Source: a bacterium (GTDB taxonomy: Bacteria; Hydrothermota; UBA3073; JACQXS01; JAQTXJ01). Taken from it: a DNA stretch of 64,000 nt. Below the pieces are notes generated by a model. That model was given only the letters and a program-made list of their open reading frames with translations. It had not been told where the DNA came from and ran no database searches. Below, piece by piece: positions 9,616-18,122 of this stretch; the stretch's first letter is position 1; each line of letters begins with the position of its first letter. A program made the position numbers and the translations under genes. The stretch lies in contig JAQUPX010000002.1 in the NCBI GenBank assembly GCA_028716385.1, positions 168,756 to 232,755 of the forward strand, given 5' to 3'.

Positions 9616-10258
9616 TCCCTGTCTAAAAGCTAAACAGGAAAAAGTAAAAAAAATAGTAAACACACTCCAATTAAGATATGGAACAACTACTAAAAAAGAT
9701 AGCCCTTTCTATATACTTATCTCCACCCTTCTTTCCCAACGAACAAAGGATGAAATTACGGATAAAGTAAGTAAACAGCTGTTCTTAAAATATAAAACAC
9801 CGGATAATTTCAATAAAGCACCTGTTAAAGCAATAGAATCCTTAATAAAAAGTATCGGATTTTACAGGGTAAAAGCACAACGAATAAAGGAAATATCAAA
9901 TATTCTGATAACTAAATTTAATTCAAAAGTCCCCAATAATTTTGATGACCTAGTTTCTCTGCCCGGTATCGGTCCCAAAACTGCTAATTGCGTCTTGTTT
10001 TATGGTTTTGGCATACCTGCTCTCGCAGTAGATACACATGTTCATCGCATATCCAACAGGGTAGGTCTGGTAAAAACAACTAAACCGGAAGATACTGAAA
10101 AACATTTAAAACCCATTATCCCTCAAAAATACTGGGGCTGGATAAATTACGCTCTGGTAAGTTTTGGAAAAGAAATTTGCCGTCCGATAAGCCCAAAATG
10201 TAGGGAATGCAATCTCACAAAAATATGTAATTACAAAAAACAACAGGAGAAAAAATGA
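9593..10258 (+). CDS. nth: Endonuclease III (DNA glycosylase/AP lyase)
   Basis: 221 aa. Removes oxidised pyrimidines and cleaves at abasic sites. The helix-hairpin-helix LPGIGPKTANCVLFYG carries the catalytic Lys, and VDTHVHRISNR supplies the catalytic Asp. The [4Fe-4S] cluster motif is C-x6-C-x2-C-x5-C in CRPISPKCRECNLTKIC. The start lies within the end of the GWxTD gene and the stop overlaps the next start by 4 bp (ATGA), so the three genes form a tight operon. Confidence 0.95.
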   Translation: MSNLESNNPCLKAKQEKVKKIVNTLQLRYGTTTKKDSPFYILISTLLSQRTKDEITDKVSKQLFLKYKTPDNFNKAPVKAIESLIKSIGFYRVKAQRIKEISNILITKFNSKVPNNFDDLVSLPGIGPKTANCVLFYGFGIPALAVDTHVHRISNRVGLVKTTKPEDTEKHLKPIIPQKYWGWINYALVSFGKEICRPISPKCRECNLTKICNYKKQQEKK

Positions 10259-11256
10259 AAATAGGAATCGTAGGTCAACAAAGTTCAGGAAAAACAACGA
10301 TATTCAAGTTGCTTACTTCACAGATAAATATGCCGGCATCCGCTAAACCACTAATATGGACAATGGATATTAAAGACTCAAGGCTTGATTTTCTTGCCTC
10401 TGTCTTTAAACCTAAAAAACTTACTTATGTAAAGCTTGAACTAAACGATATACCCGGATTTTCAAAATCCGGATTGGCATTACTCCAAACAATGGATGCT
10501 CTGATTTATGTCATCCCATTCTGGGGAAGTTTTAACAATCCTTTGAAATACCTATTAGACCTACAATCTGAACTTATTTTAAGAGATATTGAAATGTGTG
10601 AAAATGCAATAAAGAAAGCTGATTCTCCTCAAATATCCGAATTACTAAAAAAATGCAAAACCTCACTTGATGAATCAATTCCTTTAAGCAAAATAACACT
10701 AACCGAAGAAGAAGAAAAGTCTTTGCGGGGATTCGGATTTCTATCCCAAAAACCGTCAATCGTTATACTAAATACAGATAATCAGGAAAAAGATAATAAA
10801 GAACTATTAAACTTTCAAAATAAAAATACTCTACCGGTACTTGTTATTAATGCGTCTATTGAACTTGAAATTTTAGAACTTGAACCGGATGATAGAGTAA
10901 CATATTGCAAAGAATTTGGCATAGAAAAGCCTATTATTGATAGATTCTCGGAAACTGCTTATGCTCCATTCAAATTAGCCGTTTTCTTTACTGTAGGAGA
11001 AGATGAAGTCAGGGGTTGGCAAATAGCAACAGGCGCGAAAGCATCTATAGCTGCAGGAAAAGTCCATTCTGATATAGAACGCGGATTTATAAAAGCAGAT
11101 ATAATAGGATTTGAAGACTTTAAAAAAGTTTTAGCCACAGTTCCTTCACCCGCAATCGCACTAAAAACAGCAAAAGGAAATGGATTATTACAAGTCGTGG
11201 ATAAAGACTATATAGTTAAAGACGGGGATATAATTGAATTCAAATTCAACGTATAA
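10255..11256 (+). CDS. YchF/Obg-like P-loop NTPase, divergent
   Basis: 333 aa. The P-loop is GQQSSGKTT near residue 7, the G3 motif is in LELNDIPGFSKSG, and the C-terminal TGS/DUF933-like region runs from YAPFKLAVFFTVGEDEVRGW through AAGKVHSDIERGFIKADII to GDIIEFKFNV. This layout is YchF, but the switch region is diverged and the usual NxxE specificity motif is not obvious. YchF proteins bind ribosomes and hydrolyse ATP or GTP. Coupled to nth by ATGA overlap; converges on the minus-strand gene at 11265. Confidence 0.8.
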   Translation: MKIGIVGQQSSGKTTIFKLLTSQINMPASAKPLIWTMDIKDSRLDFLASVFKPKKLTYVKLELNDIPGFSKSGLALLQTMDALIYVIPFWGSFNNPLKYLLDLQSELILRDIEMCENAIKKADSPQISELLKKCKTSLDESIPLSKITLTEEEEKSLRGFGFLSQKPSIVILNTDNQEKDNKELLNFQNKNTLPVLVINASIELEILELEPDDRVTYCKEFGIEKPIIDRFSETAYAPFKLAVFFTVGEDEVRGWQIATGAKASIAAGKVHSDIERGFIKADIIGFEDFKKVLATVPSPAIALKTAKGNGLLQVVDKDYIVKDGDIIEFKFNV

Positions 11257-11264
11257 AACCTAGC

Positions 11265-12893
11265 TTATTTAACAAGGATCAGTTTTGTAACCTGTGTATT
11301 ATCGGATTTTAATATACAGAAATAATTCCCTGCGCTTACTTTTCTTCCCTGAAAGTCTTTTGTATCCCAGTTTACAATTCCGTTCTTATTTGTTAAATTA
11401 AACGTTTTTACGGTTCTGCCGGCTTCGTCCTGGATTAGAATTTTTCCTGTTCTACTTCCGGTTGCAATTGAATACTTGATTGCAGTAGTGTTCTTTACCG
11501 GGTTAGGAAAACATACCAGTGCAGTTTTTAAAGGTTTTACAGCTTCTTCTATACCTGCTTCCGAACAGACATCGTCGGTTTGAAGAGGCGGATCATTTGC
11601 TGTTACTGTGCAGGCACTACCGGATATCGAACAAATTACTCCTGTGCTAACAGAAGACCCTGTTATTCCGGGAGTAGTAACCGTTACCGGTGCATCAACC
11701 CATGGGCAATCAGAAGCCATTCCTCCTGCAAAATTCACTTTTACCATCAAAAAATCATGCCCCCCGACACCATAAGTCGTCGTTTCCCCTGCGATTACAC
11801 ATCCACTATCAGCAGTTAACCGTACTCCGTTGGCACAATCATTCTGGAGACCGCCAAAAGCTTTTGACCATATCACACTACCTGTCCCACCTAATTTCAT
11901 AACTAAAAAATCTGAAGCACCTGCACCAAAAGACTTCGTTTCGCCAACAACTATATAATTACCACCCGCATCTTGTTGTATATACCATGGGCAATCAAGC
12001 GCAGTGCCTCCATACGTTTTTACCCATGACACTGCTCCACCGGAAGTTAACTTTGCAAGCATAACGTCACCCTGCCCTGAACCATAAGAATTAGTTATTC
12101 CGGCTACTGCATAACCTCCGTCCGAAGTTTGCTCTATTGCATTTGCTTCATCGTCCTGAACGCCACCCAAAACCCTTGTCCATGAGACAATACCGGTAGA
12201 CGTTAATTTTACGACTAAAAAATCTTCCCCGCCTGAACCATAAGAAGCAGTGAAACCGTCTACTATGAATCCTCCATCCGAGGTTTCTTGAACTCCATTT
12301 GTTCCTATATCCAAATCTCCACCACCCAAAGTCTTTGCCCATGAAACATTACCTGTTGCATCTAATTTCATAACCAAAAACTCTCCCCCACTTGTAATTG
12401 AAGGATAGGAAAAAGTATATCCTAATACTATATACCCTCCATCTGAAGTCTGTTGTATTGCATTAGCGCCGTCTGTATATGTACTCCCATAAGTTTTTGC
12501 CCATGAAATAGCACCTACGGATGTTAGTTTTATAATAAGAAAGTCTACACTACCTCCACCAAAAGATTTTGTTCCACCTGCCACAATATAACCTCCATCA
12601 GAAGTCTGCTGAACAGAAAACGCCATATCCGTAGAATCTCCACCAAAAGTCTTTGCCCATAAAATATCAGCGGCTGAATCCAATTTCACAACCAGAAAAT
12701 CTTCCTGTCCTGCACCATAGGAAGTAGTAGAACCTGTCATTATATAACCTTTATCGGTAGTTTGTTGAATATAAGCTCCGTAATCATCACCTGTCCCACC
12801 AAAAGTCTTTGCCCATGAATCGGCATACAAAGAAGAGCTTATAAAATTTATGGAAATATAACAAAAAACTCCTAGTAAAACAATCTTTTTCAT
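11265..12893 (-). CDS. Secreted repeat protein with C-terminal sorting tail
   Basis: 542 aa. A signal peptide (MKKIVLLGVFCYISINFISS) is followed by about seven 50-residue repeats built on AKTFGG...QQTSDGGYIVxG...FLVVKL (about residues 28-390). A Ser/Thr-rich linker then leads to a Por-type sorting tail starting FPNPVKNTTAIKYS and ending GNYFCILKSDNTQ. In T9SS bacteria such tails direct outer-membrane export and anchoring. Paralogue of the proteins at 27064 and 36009. Start chosen at the ATG following GGGGGGAAG. Ligand or role unknown. Confidence 0.85.
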   Translation of the reverse strand: MKKIVLLGVFCYISINFISSSLYADSWAKTFGGTGDDYGAYIQQTTDKGYIMTGSTTSYGAGQEDFLVVKLDSAADILWAKTFGGDSTDMAFSVQQTSDGGYIVAGGTKSFGGGSVDFLIIKLTSVGAISWAKTYGSTYTDGANAIQQTSDGGYIVLGYTFSYPSITSGGEFLVMKLDATGNVSWAKTLGGGDLDIGTNGVQETSDGGFIVDGFTASYGSGGEDFLVVKLTSTGIVSWTRVLGGVQDDEANAIEQTSDGGYAVAGITNSYGSGQGDVMLAKLTSGGAVSWVKTYGGTALDCPWYIQQDAGGNYIVVGETKSFGAGASDFLVMKLGGTGSVIWSKAFGGLQNDCANGVRLTADSGCVIAGETTTYGVGGHDFLMVKVNFAGGMASDCPWVDAPVTVTTPGITGSSVSTGVICSISGSACTVTANDPPLQTDDVCSEAGIEEAVKPLKTALVCFPNPVKNTTAIKYSIATGSRTGKILIQDEAGRTVKTFNLTNKNGIVNWDTKDFQGRKVSAGNYFCILKSDNTQVTKLILVK

Positions 12894-12928
12894 CTTCCCC
12901 CCTATTTCTATTACTTAATATTATTACA

Positions 12929-12957
12929 AATATGATTTCAAAATCAAATTATGTCAA
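12929..12957 (-). promoter_or_regulatory. Candidate promoter for the secreted repeat protein
   Basis: On the minus strand TTGACA (12957-12952) is followed after 17 bp by CATATT (12934-12929), about 35 bp before the ATG at 12893. Confidence 0.45.
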
Positions 12958-13048
12958 TCTTTTTTTTAATTTGGGGCAGATACTATTGTAGACTATATAG
13001 TTCTTGAAACTTTTAGACGACACCCTTTTTCTTTACATAATAAAAAAA

Positions 13049-13076
13049 TTGACTATTAAATTCTTTATTATAGTAA
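13049..13076 (+). promoter_or_regulatory. Candidate promoter for the nucleotidyltransferase gene
   Basis: TTGACT at 13049-13054 and TAGTAA at 13071-13076 with a 16-bp spacer, 77 bp before the ATG at 13153. Confidence 0.35.
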
Positions 13077-13152
13077 TTATTATAGATGAAAAAATCGTTA
13101 ACTTGTATACTTTTGCAAACAGAAGATAAACAAGGAATTGGAGTATAATAAT

Positions 13153-13914
13153 ATGATTCTAAAAAGAGCAACAATTATAAAAGCAATTGTAGAAACTTTG
13201 CAACCATTGAAATTTGTTCAAGCTTTATGGGAAGGTGGAGCGGCTGTTTTTAACAGAGTGGATGAATGGAGCGATATTGATATTATGGTTGTTTCGGACG
13301 AAGATACCGTTGATAAAGTTTTTCAACATACCGAAAAAACATTAAAAAAATTATCCGGCATTGAATTTTTATGCGAAATGCCATTGGCCTCTTCCGGTGG
13401 GTTCTATCAGAGATTTTATAAACTAAAAAATACAGATAAGTTTCTTTTAATTGATTTTGCTATAGCAAAACTTAGTAAACCCGATAAGTTTCTTCAAAAA
13501 GAGATTCACGGTAATGCACTGGTTCACTTTGACAAAAATAATATAATTGAATGTAAACCCATAAAACCTGAGGATTTCAATAAACAAATAAAAACTTATC
13601 TCAACGCTTTGAAAATAAAATTTGACTTGTTTAACGATGTTTTTTTTCTTAAAGAAATTAATAGAAAAAATTACATTGAGGCACTTGATTTTTATATGAA
13701 TTTTATGCTAAATTCCCTGGTTACGGTATTAAGGGTGAAATATGCTCCTTTTCATTATAGTTTCAGGTCAAAATATATATATTATGATTTGCCTGAAAGT
13801 ATTGTGAAAAAGTTGGAAAAACTGTATTTTGTTAAGGATGTTAAAGATTTAAAAACAAAGCATAAAATTGTGAGAAAATGGTTTTATTCCGCCGTAAAAG
13901 ATTTACCCCTTTAA
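13153..13914 (+). CDS. Nucleotidyltransferase-fold protein
   Basis: About 253 aa from the ATG at 13153. That start is preferred to an in-frame TTG at 13138 because GGAG at 13140-13143 lies at the right distance before the ATG. The N-terminus has a polymerase-beta-type nucleotidyltransferase motif: GGAAVFNRVDEWSDIDIMVV, with the DxD metal-binding pair. The rest is helical and resembles aminoglycoside-nucleotidyltransferase-like proteins, with a conserved-looking LIDFAIA (third acidic residue). No partner HEPN gene is adjacent. Substrate unknown. Confidence 0.7.
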   Translation: MILKRATIIKAIVETLQPLKFVQALWEGGAAVFNRVDEWSDIDIMVVSDEDTVDKVFQHTEKTLKKLSGIEFLCEMPLASSGGFYQRFYKLKNTDKFLLIDFAIAKLSKPDKFLQKEIHGNALVHFDKNNIIECKPIKPEDFNKQIKTYLNALKIKFDLFNDVFFLKEINRKNYIEALDFYMNFMLNSLVTVLRVKYAPFHYSFRSKYIYYDLPESIVKKLEKLYFVKDVKDLKTKHKIVRKWFYSAVKDLPL

Positions 13915-13925
13915 TTCCGGTTTTT

Positions 13926-14081
13926 TATGATGTTTTTCATAGAGAGCTTTTTCGCAGGTTAATCCGCCTCAGGCGGACTGCGCCTACCAACTATATTCAT
14001 AAAGGACTTTTTTTACAGGTTAAAACCTGTGCCTACCAACTCGATACCTTTTATTGGTAGCCGCAGGCTTTAGCCTGCGTT
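13926..14081. repeat. Left copy of a long direct repeat flanking RAYT 1
   Basis: Near-identical to 14551-14695, except for an extra palindrome (TCCGCCTCAGGCGGA) nested in the first stem. Contains three REP-like stems: CGCAGGTTAA...CTGCG, ACAGGTTAAAACCTGT and GCAGGCTTTAGCCTGC. The left end repeats the first codons of the RAYT gene. Confidence 0.9.
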
Positions 14082-14088
14082 TCTCAGA

Positions 14089-14565
14089 TTATAATAATTC
14101 TTCAACTTTATGATTTAATGATCCCGTGTAAGGATATTTTTCCCAAATATCAACAATCCCGTAACGTACAGGATTTTCTACAATATATCTAATATGATTT
14201 ATTAAATCTTCATCTTTTCTGTGAATATGGTCATAAAAATCTTTCTGCCAGCTTGCATTTTTCATTGTCCTTGAGAACCAATAACCTGTTTGTTGTTTAA
14301 ACGATACTATGCATTTCCACAAATCGGATTTTTCATACATTCCTTCCAATATGAAATGAGCATGATTCGGCATGAAAGTATATATCCAATTTTTTACCTC
14401 ATATTTTTCACAAGAATTCTTTAATATTTCAATAAACTTATTAACAATGTCCTTTTCAGTGAAAACAACTTTTTTATCCTTTATACATAATGTAAATGTT
14501 GCACAGACAAAACCAATATAATTTTCTTTGTTTAATCTATGGGGTTTTTCTATGATGTTTTTCAT
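14089..14565 (-). CDS. REP-associated tyrosine transposase (RAYT, Y1 HUH family)
   Basis: About 158 aa from the ATG at 14565. A longer frame to 14604 only adds MVGAGFNLRKKLS, which is translated REP palindrome, so the internal Met is preferred. The HUH metal motif is in MPNHAHFIL, and WQKDFYDHIHRKDEDL followed by HIRYIVENPVRYG is the family's conserved C-terminal part, with candidate nucleophile Tyr residues there. RAYTs cut and join single-stranded REP hairpins. The gene sits exactly between two direct copies of a roughly 150-bp REP-bearing repeat, downstream of obgE and in the same direction. Confidence 0.88.
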   Translation of the reverse strand: MKNIIEKPHRLNKENYIGFVCATFTLCIKDKKVVFTEKDIVNKFIEILKNSCEKYEVKNWIYTFMPNHAHFILEGMYEKSDLWKCIVSFKQQTGYWFSRTMKNASWQKDFYDHIHRKDEDLINHIRYIVENPVRYGIVDIWEKYPYTGSLNHKVEELL

Positions 14566-14695
14566 AGAGAGCTTTTTTCGCAGGTTAAAACCTGCGCCTA
14601 CCAACTATATTCATAAAGGACTTTTTTTACAGGTTAAAACCTGTGCCTACCAACTCGATACCTTTTATTGGTAGCCGCAGGCTTTAGCCTGCGTT
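14551..14695. repeat. Right copy of the direct repeat flanking RAYT 1
   Basis: Matches 13926-14081 apart from the nested palindrome. Contains stems CGCAGGTTAAAACCTGCG, ACAGGTTAAAACCTGT and GCAGGCTTTAGCCTGC. The left end contains the RAYT start codon; the right end contains the obgE stop codon. Confidence 0.9.
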
Positions 14696-15649
14696 ATCTG
14701 CCAATTTCTCTTTTACCGCATCCAAAAAATCCTCGATCCCTTTTTCTTTTAACGCGGAAATTAGTATTGCTCCTTCTATCGGGGAACGAAACTTCTTCTT
14801 GCCCTCTAATATGTCTATTTTATTCAACAACACGATTGACGGTTTTTTTAGAAGATCGGGATTATACTCTTTCAATTCATTTTGTAAATTCATATATTGG
14901 TTTAATATATCCTGGTTTGCGTCAATTATAAAAACAATCATACCTGTCCTGTCTATGTGTCGTAAAAAGTCCAACCCTAATCCTTTTCCGTTATGTGCTC
15001 CTTCTATTATTCCCGGTATATCGGCAAAGGTTACTTTTTTATCATTTATCTTTCTTACGCCTACATTTGGAATTAATGTCGTAAAGGGATAATCTGCAAT
15101 TTTGGGATGGGCATTCGATATTTTAGATAATAGCGTAGATTTTCCCGCATTCGGATACCCTACAAACCCAACATCTGCAATTAGTTTTAGTTCAAGAAAC
15201 AGCGCAAAAGCTTCTCCCTCTTTTCCTAATGTTGCCTTGCGAGGAGTTCTATTCGTAGAGCTTTTGAATCTTGTATTCCCTTTACCGCCTTTTCCTCCCT
15301 TGGCAATTATAAATCTGTCTCCCTGGTGCAACATATCTACTATTAAGTTCTTTTTATCATCAAAAACAACTGTCCCGGGGGAGACTTTTATTATTTTATC
15401 TTCGCCTGCTTTCCCGTAACAATTGTTTCCTTGCCCATGTCCACCGGACATTGCTTTTATATGAGGAGTGTAAAAAAGGTCGGATAAACTGTGTTGCGCT
15501 TCGTTAACTTCTAAAATTACGTCTCCGCCTCTACCGCCATCTCCCCCATCCGGTCCGCCTTTAGGAACGTATTTTTCCCTTCGGAAACTTACACATCCGT
15601 TCCCGCCGTTACCGGCTTTTACCGTAATTCTTACATGGTCAATAAACAT
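14684..15649 (-). CDS. obgE: GTPase Obg
   Basis: 321 aa. A ribosome-associated GTPase of large-subunit assembly. The glycine-rich Obg fold is at residues 1-157 (GGNGCVSFRREKYVPKGGPD, GGDGGRGGDV), followed by the G domain with P-loop GYPNAGKST, G3 FADIPGIIEGAHNGKGLG and G4 NKID. There is no C-terminal OCT domain, so it is shorter than the E. coli and B. subtilis proteins. The last codons (DNAG-stop) read into a REP palindrome: the TAA is the centre of GCAGGC-TAAA-GCCTGC. This suggests that repeat insertion set the present C-terminus. Confidence 0.95.
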   Translation of the reverse strand: MFIDHVRITVKAGNGGNGCVSFRREKYVPKGGPDGGDGGRGGDVILEVNEAQHSLSDLFYTPHIKAMSGGHGQGNNCYGKAGEDKIIKVSPGTVVFDDKKNLIVDMLHQGDRFIIAKGGKGGKGNTRFKSSTNRTPRKATLGKEGEAFALFLELKLIADVGFVGYPNAGKSTLLSKISNAHPKIADYPFTTLIPNVGVRKINDKKVTFADIPGIIEGAHNGKGLGLDFLRHIDRTGMIVFIIDANQDILNQYMNLQNELKEYNPDLLKKPSIVLLNKIDILEGKKKFRSPIEGAILISALKEKGIEDFLDAVKEKLADNAG

Positions 15650-15747
15650 AAATATCCTTGTTATATGGGAATAGTAAAATAAGCCAACTACTAATTATTG
15701 ACTATTATTCCGTTTTAAAAACTATTTCTTTGCTAAATATCTAAAAC

Positions 15748-16842
15748 TTATGCCGTGAATTTATTTACTTCTTCGGCAATAAATCTTACCTGCTCTTCAG
15801 TTAGTTCAGGGAACATTGGTATGGACAATGCATTATCACAAAATTCTTCGGATATAGGGAAACTGCCTTTTTTATGTCCCAATCTATTATAAGCAGGTTG
15901 TAAATGCAAAGGTATAGGATAATGAACGCCGGTTAAAATACCTTTGGATTTAAGATATTCTGCAAGTTTATCTCTATTTTTAACCTTCATTACATATAGA
16001 TGATAAACATGCTTTGCATAGCTTTCTTCTATTGGCTTAACTACATTCTTTAATAACGAATTATATAAAGCTGCATTTCTTCTTCTGTTTTCATTCCATT
16101 TTTCCAGGTGTTTTAACTTTACTCTTAAAACGGCGGTTTGTATTGAATCAGCTCTATAATTAAAACCTTCCTCCTGGTGCTCGTATTTATCTTCCCTGCC
16201 ATGATTTGCAAGTAATCTAACTCTATCAGCAGTTTTTTTATTATCTGAAATTACAATTCCGGCATGTCCATAAGCACCGAGGTTTTTCCCGGGATAGAAA
16301 GAAAAACAGGCAGCAGCTCCGAATTGACCGACTCTTTTGCCTTTATATTCTGCCCCGTGTGCCTGCGCGGCATCTTCTATTACAATCAAATTATGTTTTT
16401 TTGCAATATCAAGTATCGCTTCTATATTGCAAGAATGCCCAAACAAATGGACAGGGAGTAAAGCTTTGGTTTTAGGAGTGATTTTCTTTTCTATTTCTTT
16501 TGGGTCAATATTGTATGTCCCCGGTTCTACATCTGCAAAAACTACTTTTGCGCCTACATGAGTTATGGCTTCTGACGTAGCAATAAACGTACAAGGAGTA
16601 GTGATAACTTCATCACCTGCACCTATGCCAAGTGCCAATAAAGTTAAATCCAATGCAGTAGAACCCGAAGATACTGAAATTCCATATTTTACACCACAAA
16701 ACTTTGCAAAATCATCCTCAAACCCCGTCATTGGTTCCCCGCCTACAAATGAAACCGTATCAATAACATTTTTAATTGCACTATTTATTTCATTCTCTAT
16801 TGTCTTGTGCTGTGCAACTAAATCTATCAGTGGTATTGCCAT
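15748..16842 (-). CDS. DegT/DnrJ/EryC1/StrS-family sugar aminotransferase
   Basis: 364 aa. A PLP-dependent aminotransferase acting on nucleotide-linked keto-sugars for surface polysaccharide. Family motifs are GISVSSGSTALDLTLLALG, VFADVEPGTYNIDP, EDAAQAHGAEYKGKRVG and FSFYPGKNLGAYGHAG, the last with the Schiff-base Lys. C-terminal VHYPIPLHLQPAYNRLG is also typical. AAGGAGGAAGG precedes the ATG. It lies 20 bp after the outer-membrane gene at 16863 and is probably cotranscribed with it. The exact sugar is not determinable. Confidence 0.9.
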   Translation of the reverse strand: MAIPLIDLVAQHKTIENEINSAIKNVIDTVSFVGGEPMTGFEDDFAKFCGVKYGISVSSGSTALDLTLLALGIGAGDEVITTPCTFIATSEAITHVGAKVVFADVEPGTYNIDPKEIEKKITPKTKALLPVHLFGHSCNIEAILDIAKKHNLIVIEDAAQAHGAEYKGKRVGQFGAAACFSFYPGKNLGAYGHAGIVISDNKKTADRVRLLANHGREDKYEHQEEGFNYRADSIQTAVLRVKLKHLEKWNENRRRNAALYNSLLKNVVKPIEESYAKHVYHLYVMKVKNRDKLAEYLKSKGILTGVHYPIPLHLQPAYNRLGHKKGSFPISEEFCDNALSIPMFPELTEEQVRFIAEEVNKFTA

Positions 16843-16862
16843 CCTTCCTCCTTTTTTTATTC

Positions 16863-18122
16863 TTAAATATTCACCTTTATGCCTGCTTCTACAGATGTCC
16901 CATAACCATCTACTTCTTTAAGTATCTCGTATTTCGTGTTTGTCAAATTACTTATTTTTCCCCATACGGTAATATTCTTAAATTCTTTTGCAATAACCAT
17001 GTTGTAAATCCAATAATCAGGTAAAGTATATGTAGGATGGGAGAAGTGATATGTTCTTTCTCCTGTATATTTGTATACCATCCTTTCTCCTGCATATTTG
17101 CTTTCTATATTTAATTGTATATCATAAGGAATAGAAATTGCAAGAATATTCTTTCCAAAAAGCTTAGGTAAATAATAATTTGATTTTGTCGGCATATATT
17201 CAAAAGAAATTGTATCTCTAAACCTGAGTACTACAAAATTTAAGTTAAAATCCCATTTATCGATTGTGTTATAGATGTTTATAGGTTTGAGCGAATCACC
17301 TATTTGAATAAAATCAATTTTATTTTCTATTTCGCTATATTTAATTCCGGTGTTTAGATTGTTTCCAAATAAAAATTTAATTTCAGCTGTAGAACTATAC
17401 CGCTCATGATTCAAATCAGGGTCTATTATCAGGTTTCGTTGTGTAATATACATATTTTCCATTGTAGTTGTAACTTTTTTACTATTGTAAATACTATTTA
17501 TAACCAATTTATCATTTACATTCCAATTAATTTGAATAACAGGTGTAGAATATGGAATGCTTATGCCTGCGCCGATAAATATTCTTTTCTTGAGATTTCT
17601 TCCCAAAAGTACCATTTCTTCACATAAAACTTCATTTTCATACAAAAAAGAGCCGGAAGTTTTAAGAATGTTATTCCCCATACAAATTTCTTCATTTAGG
17701 TCAAATATACAATTTTTATACCATTCATTCTCAACACTATACGCAAAAGCTTTTGTTTTCAATTCGGTTAAGTTATTCCTACCTATATTAGTAATTCCAA
17801 TATTTCCACCCATTAAACTTTTATCTTCAACCTTTTCGGCTTTCAACTCAAAGGATTTATTAATCTTCTTACTGCCTAAAGCAAGACCGTATTCTCTACC
17901 ATATTCAGTATTCCCATATTTAGAATTAATATACGTTTCAAATAAGTGTTTTGGCATAATTATTTTTGTAGTATCGAGTTCTTTTTGTTTGATTTCAGGG
18001 GATACCAGTTCCAGTTGAGCTTCAGGTTCATTCCCCTCAATGGCATATAAATATAAGGGAAATAGAAATATAATTATCAGCCACCAATTAAAATTATTTG
18101 AATGGCGGTTTTTGTATTCCAT
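16863..18122 (-). CDS. Outer-membrane beta-barrel protein, TonB-receptor-like C-terminus
   Basis: 419 aa. An N-terminal hydrophobic segment (WWLIIIFLFPLYLYA) acts as a signal. The rest alternates aromatic and polar residues as in a beta-barrel. The end (KISNLTNTKYEI, DGYGTSVEAGIKVNI) resembles the last strands of TonB-dependent receptors, including a terminal hydrophobic residue. No plug domain is evident, and at this length it is far shorter than a full receptor. The start lies inside the end of mtnA (29-bp overlap). Function unknown. Confidence 0.65.
   Translation of the reverse strand: MEYKNRHSNNFNWWLIIIFLFPLYLYAIEGNEPEAQLELVSPEIKQKELDTTKIIMPKHLFETYINSKYGNTEYGREYGLALGSKKINKSFELKAEKVEDKSLMGGNIGITNIGRNNLTELKTKAFAYSVENEWYKNCIFDLNEEICMGNNILKTSGSFLYENEVLCEEMVLLGRNLKKRIFIGAGISIPYSTPVIQINWNVNDKLVINSIYNSKKVTTTMENMYITQRNLIIDPDLNHERYSSTAEIKFLFGNNLNTGIKYSEIENKIDFIQIGDSLKPINIYNTIDKWDFNLNFVVLRFRDTISFEYMPTKSNYYLPKLFGKNILAISIPYDIQLNIESKYAGERMVYKYTGERTYHFSHPTYTLPDYWIYNMVIAKEFKNITVWGKISNLTNTKYEILKEVDGYGTSVEAGIKVNI

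Noticed and set aside
14668..14931. 87-codon plus-strand frame starting MVAAGFSLR
   Set aside because: Its start is REP palindrome and the rest is antisense to obgE.
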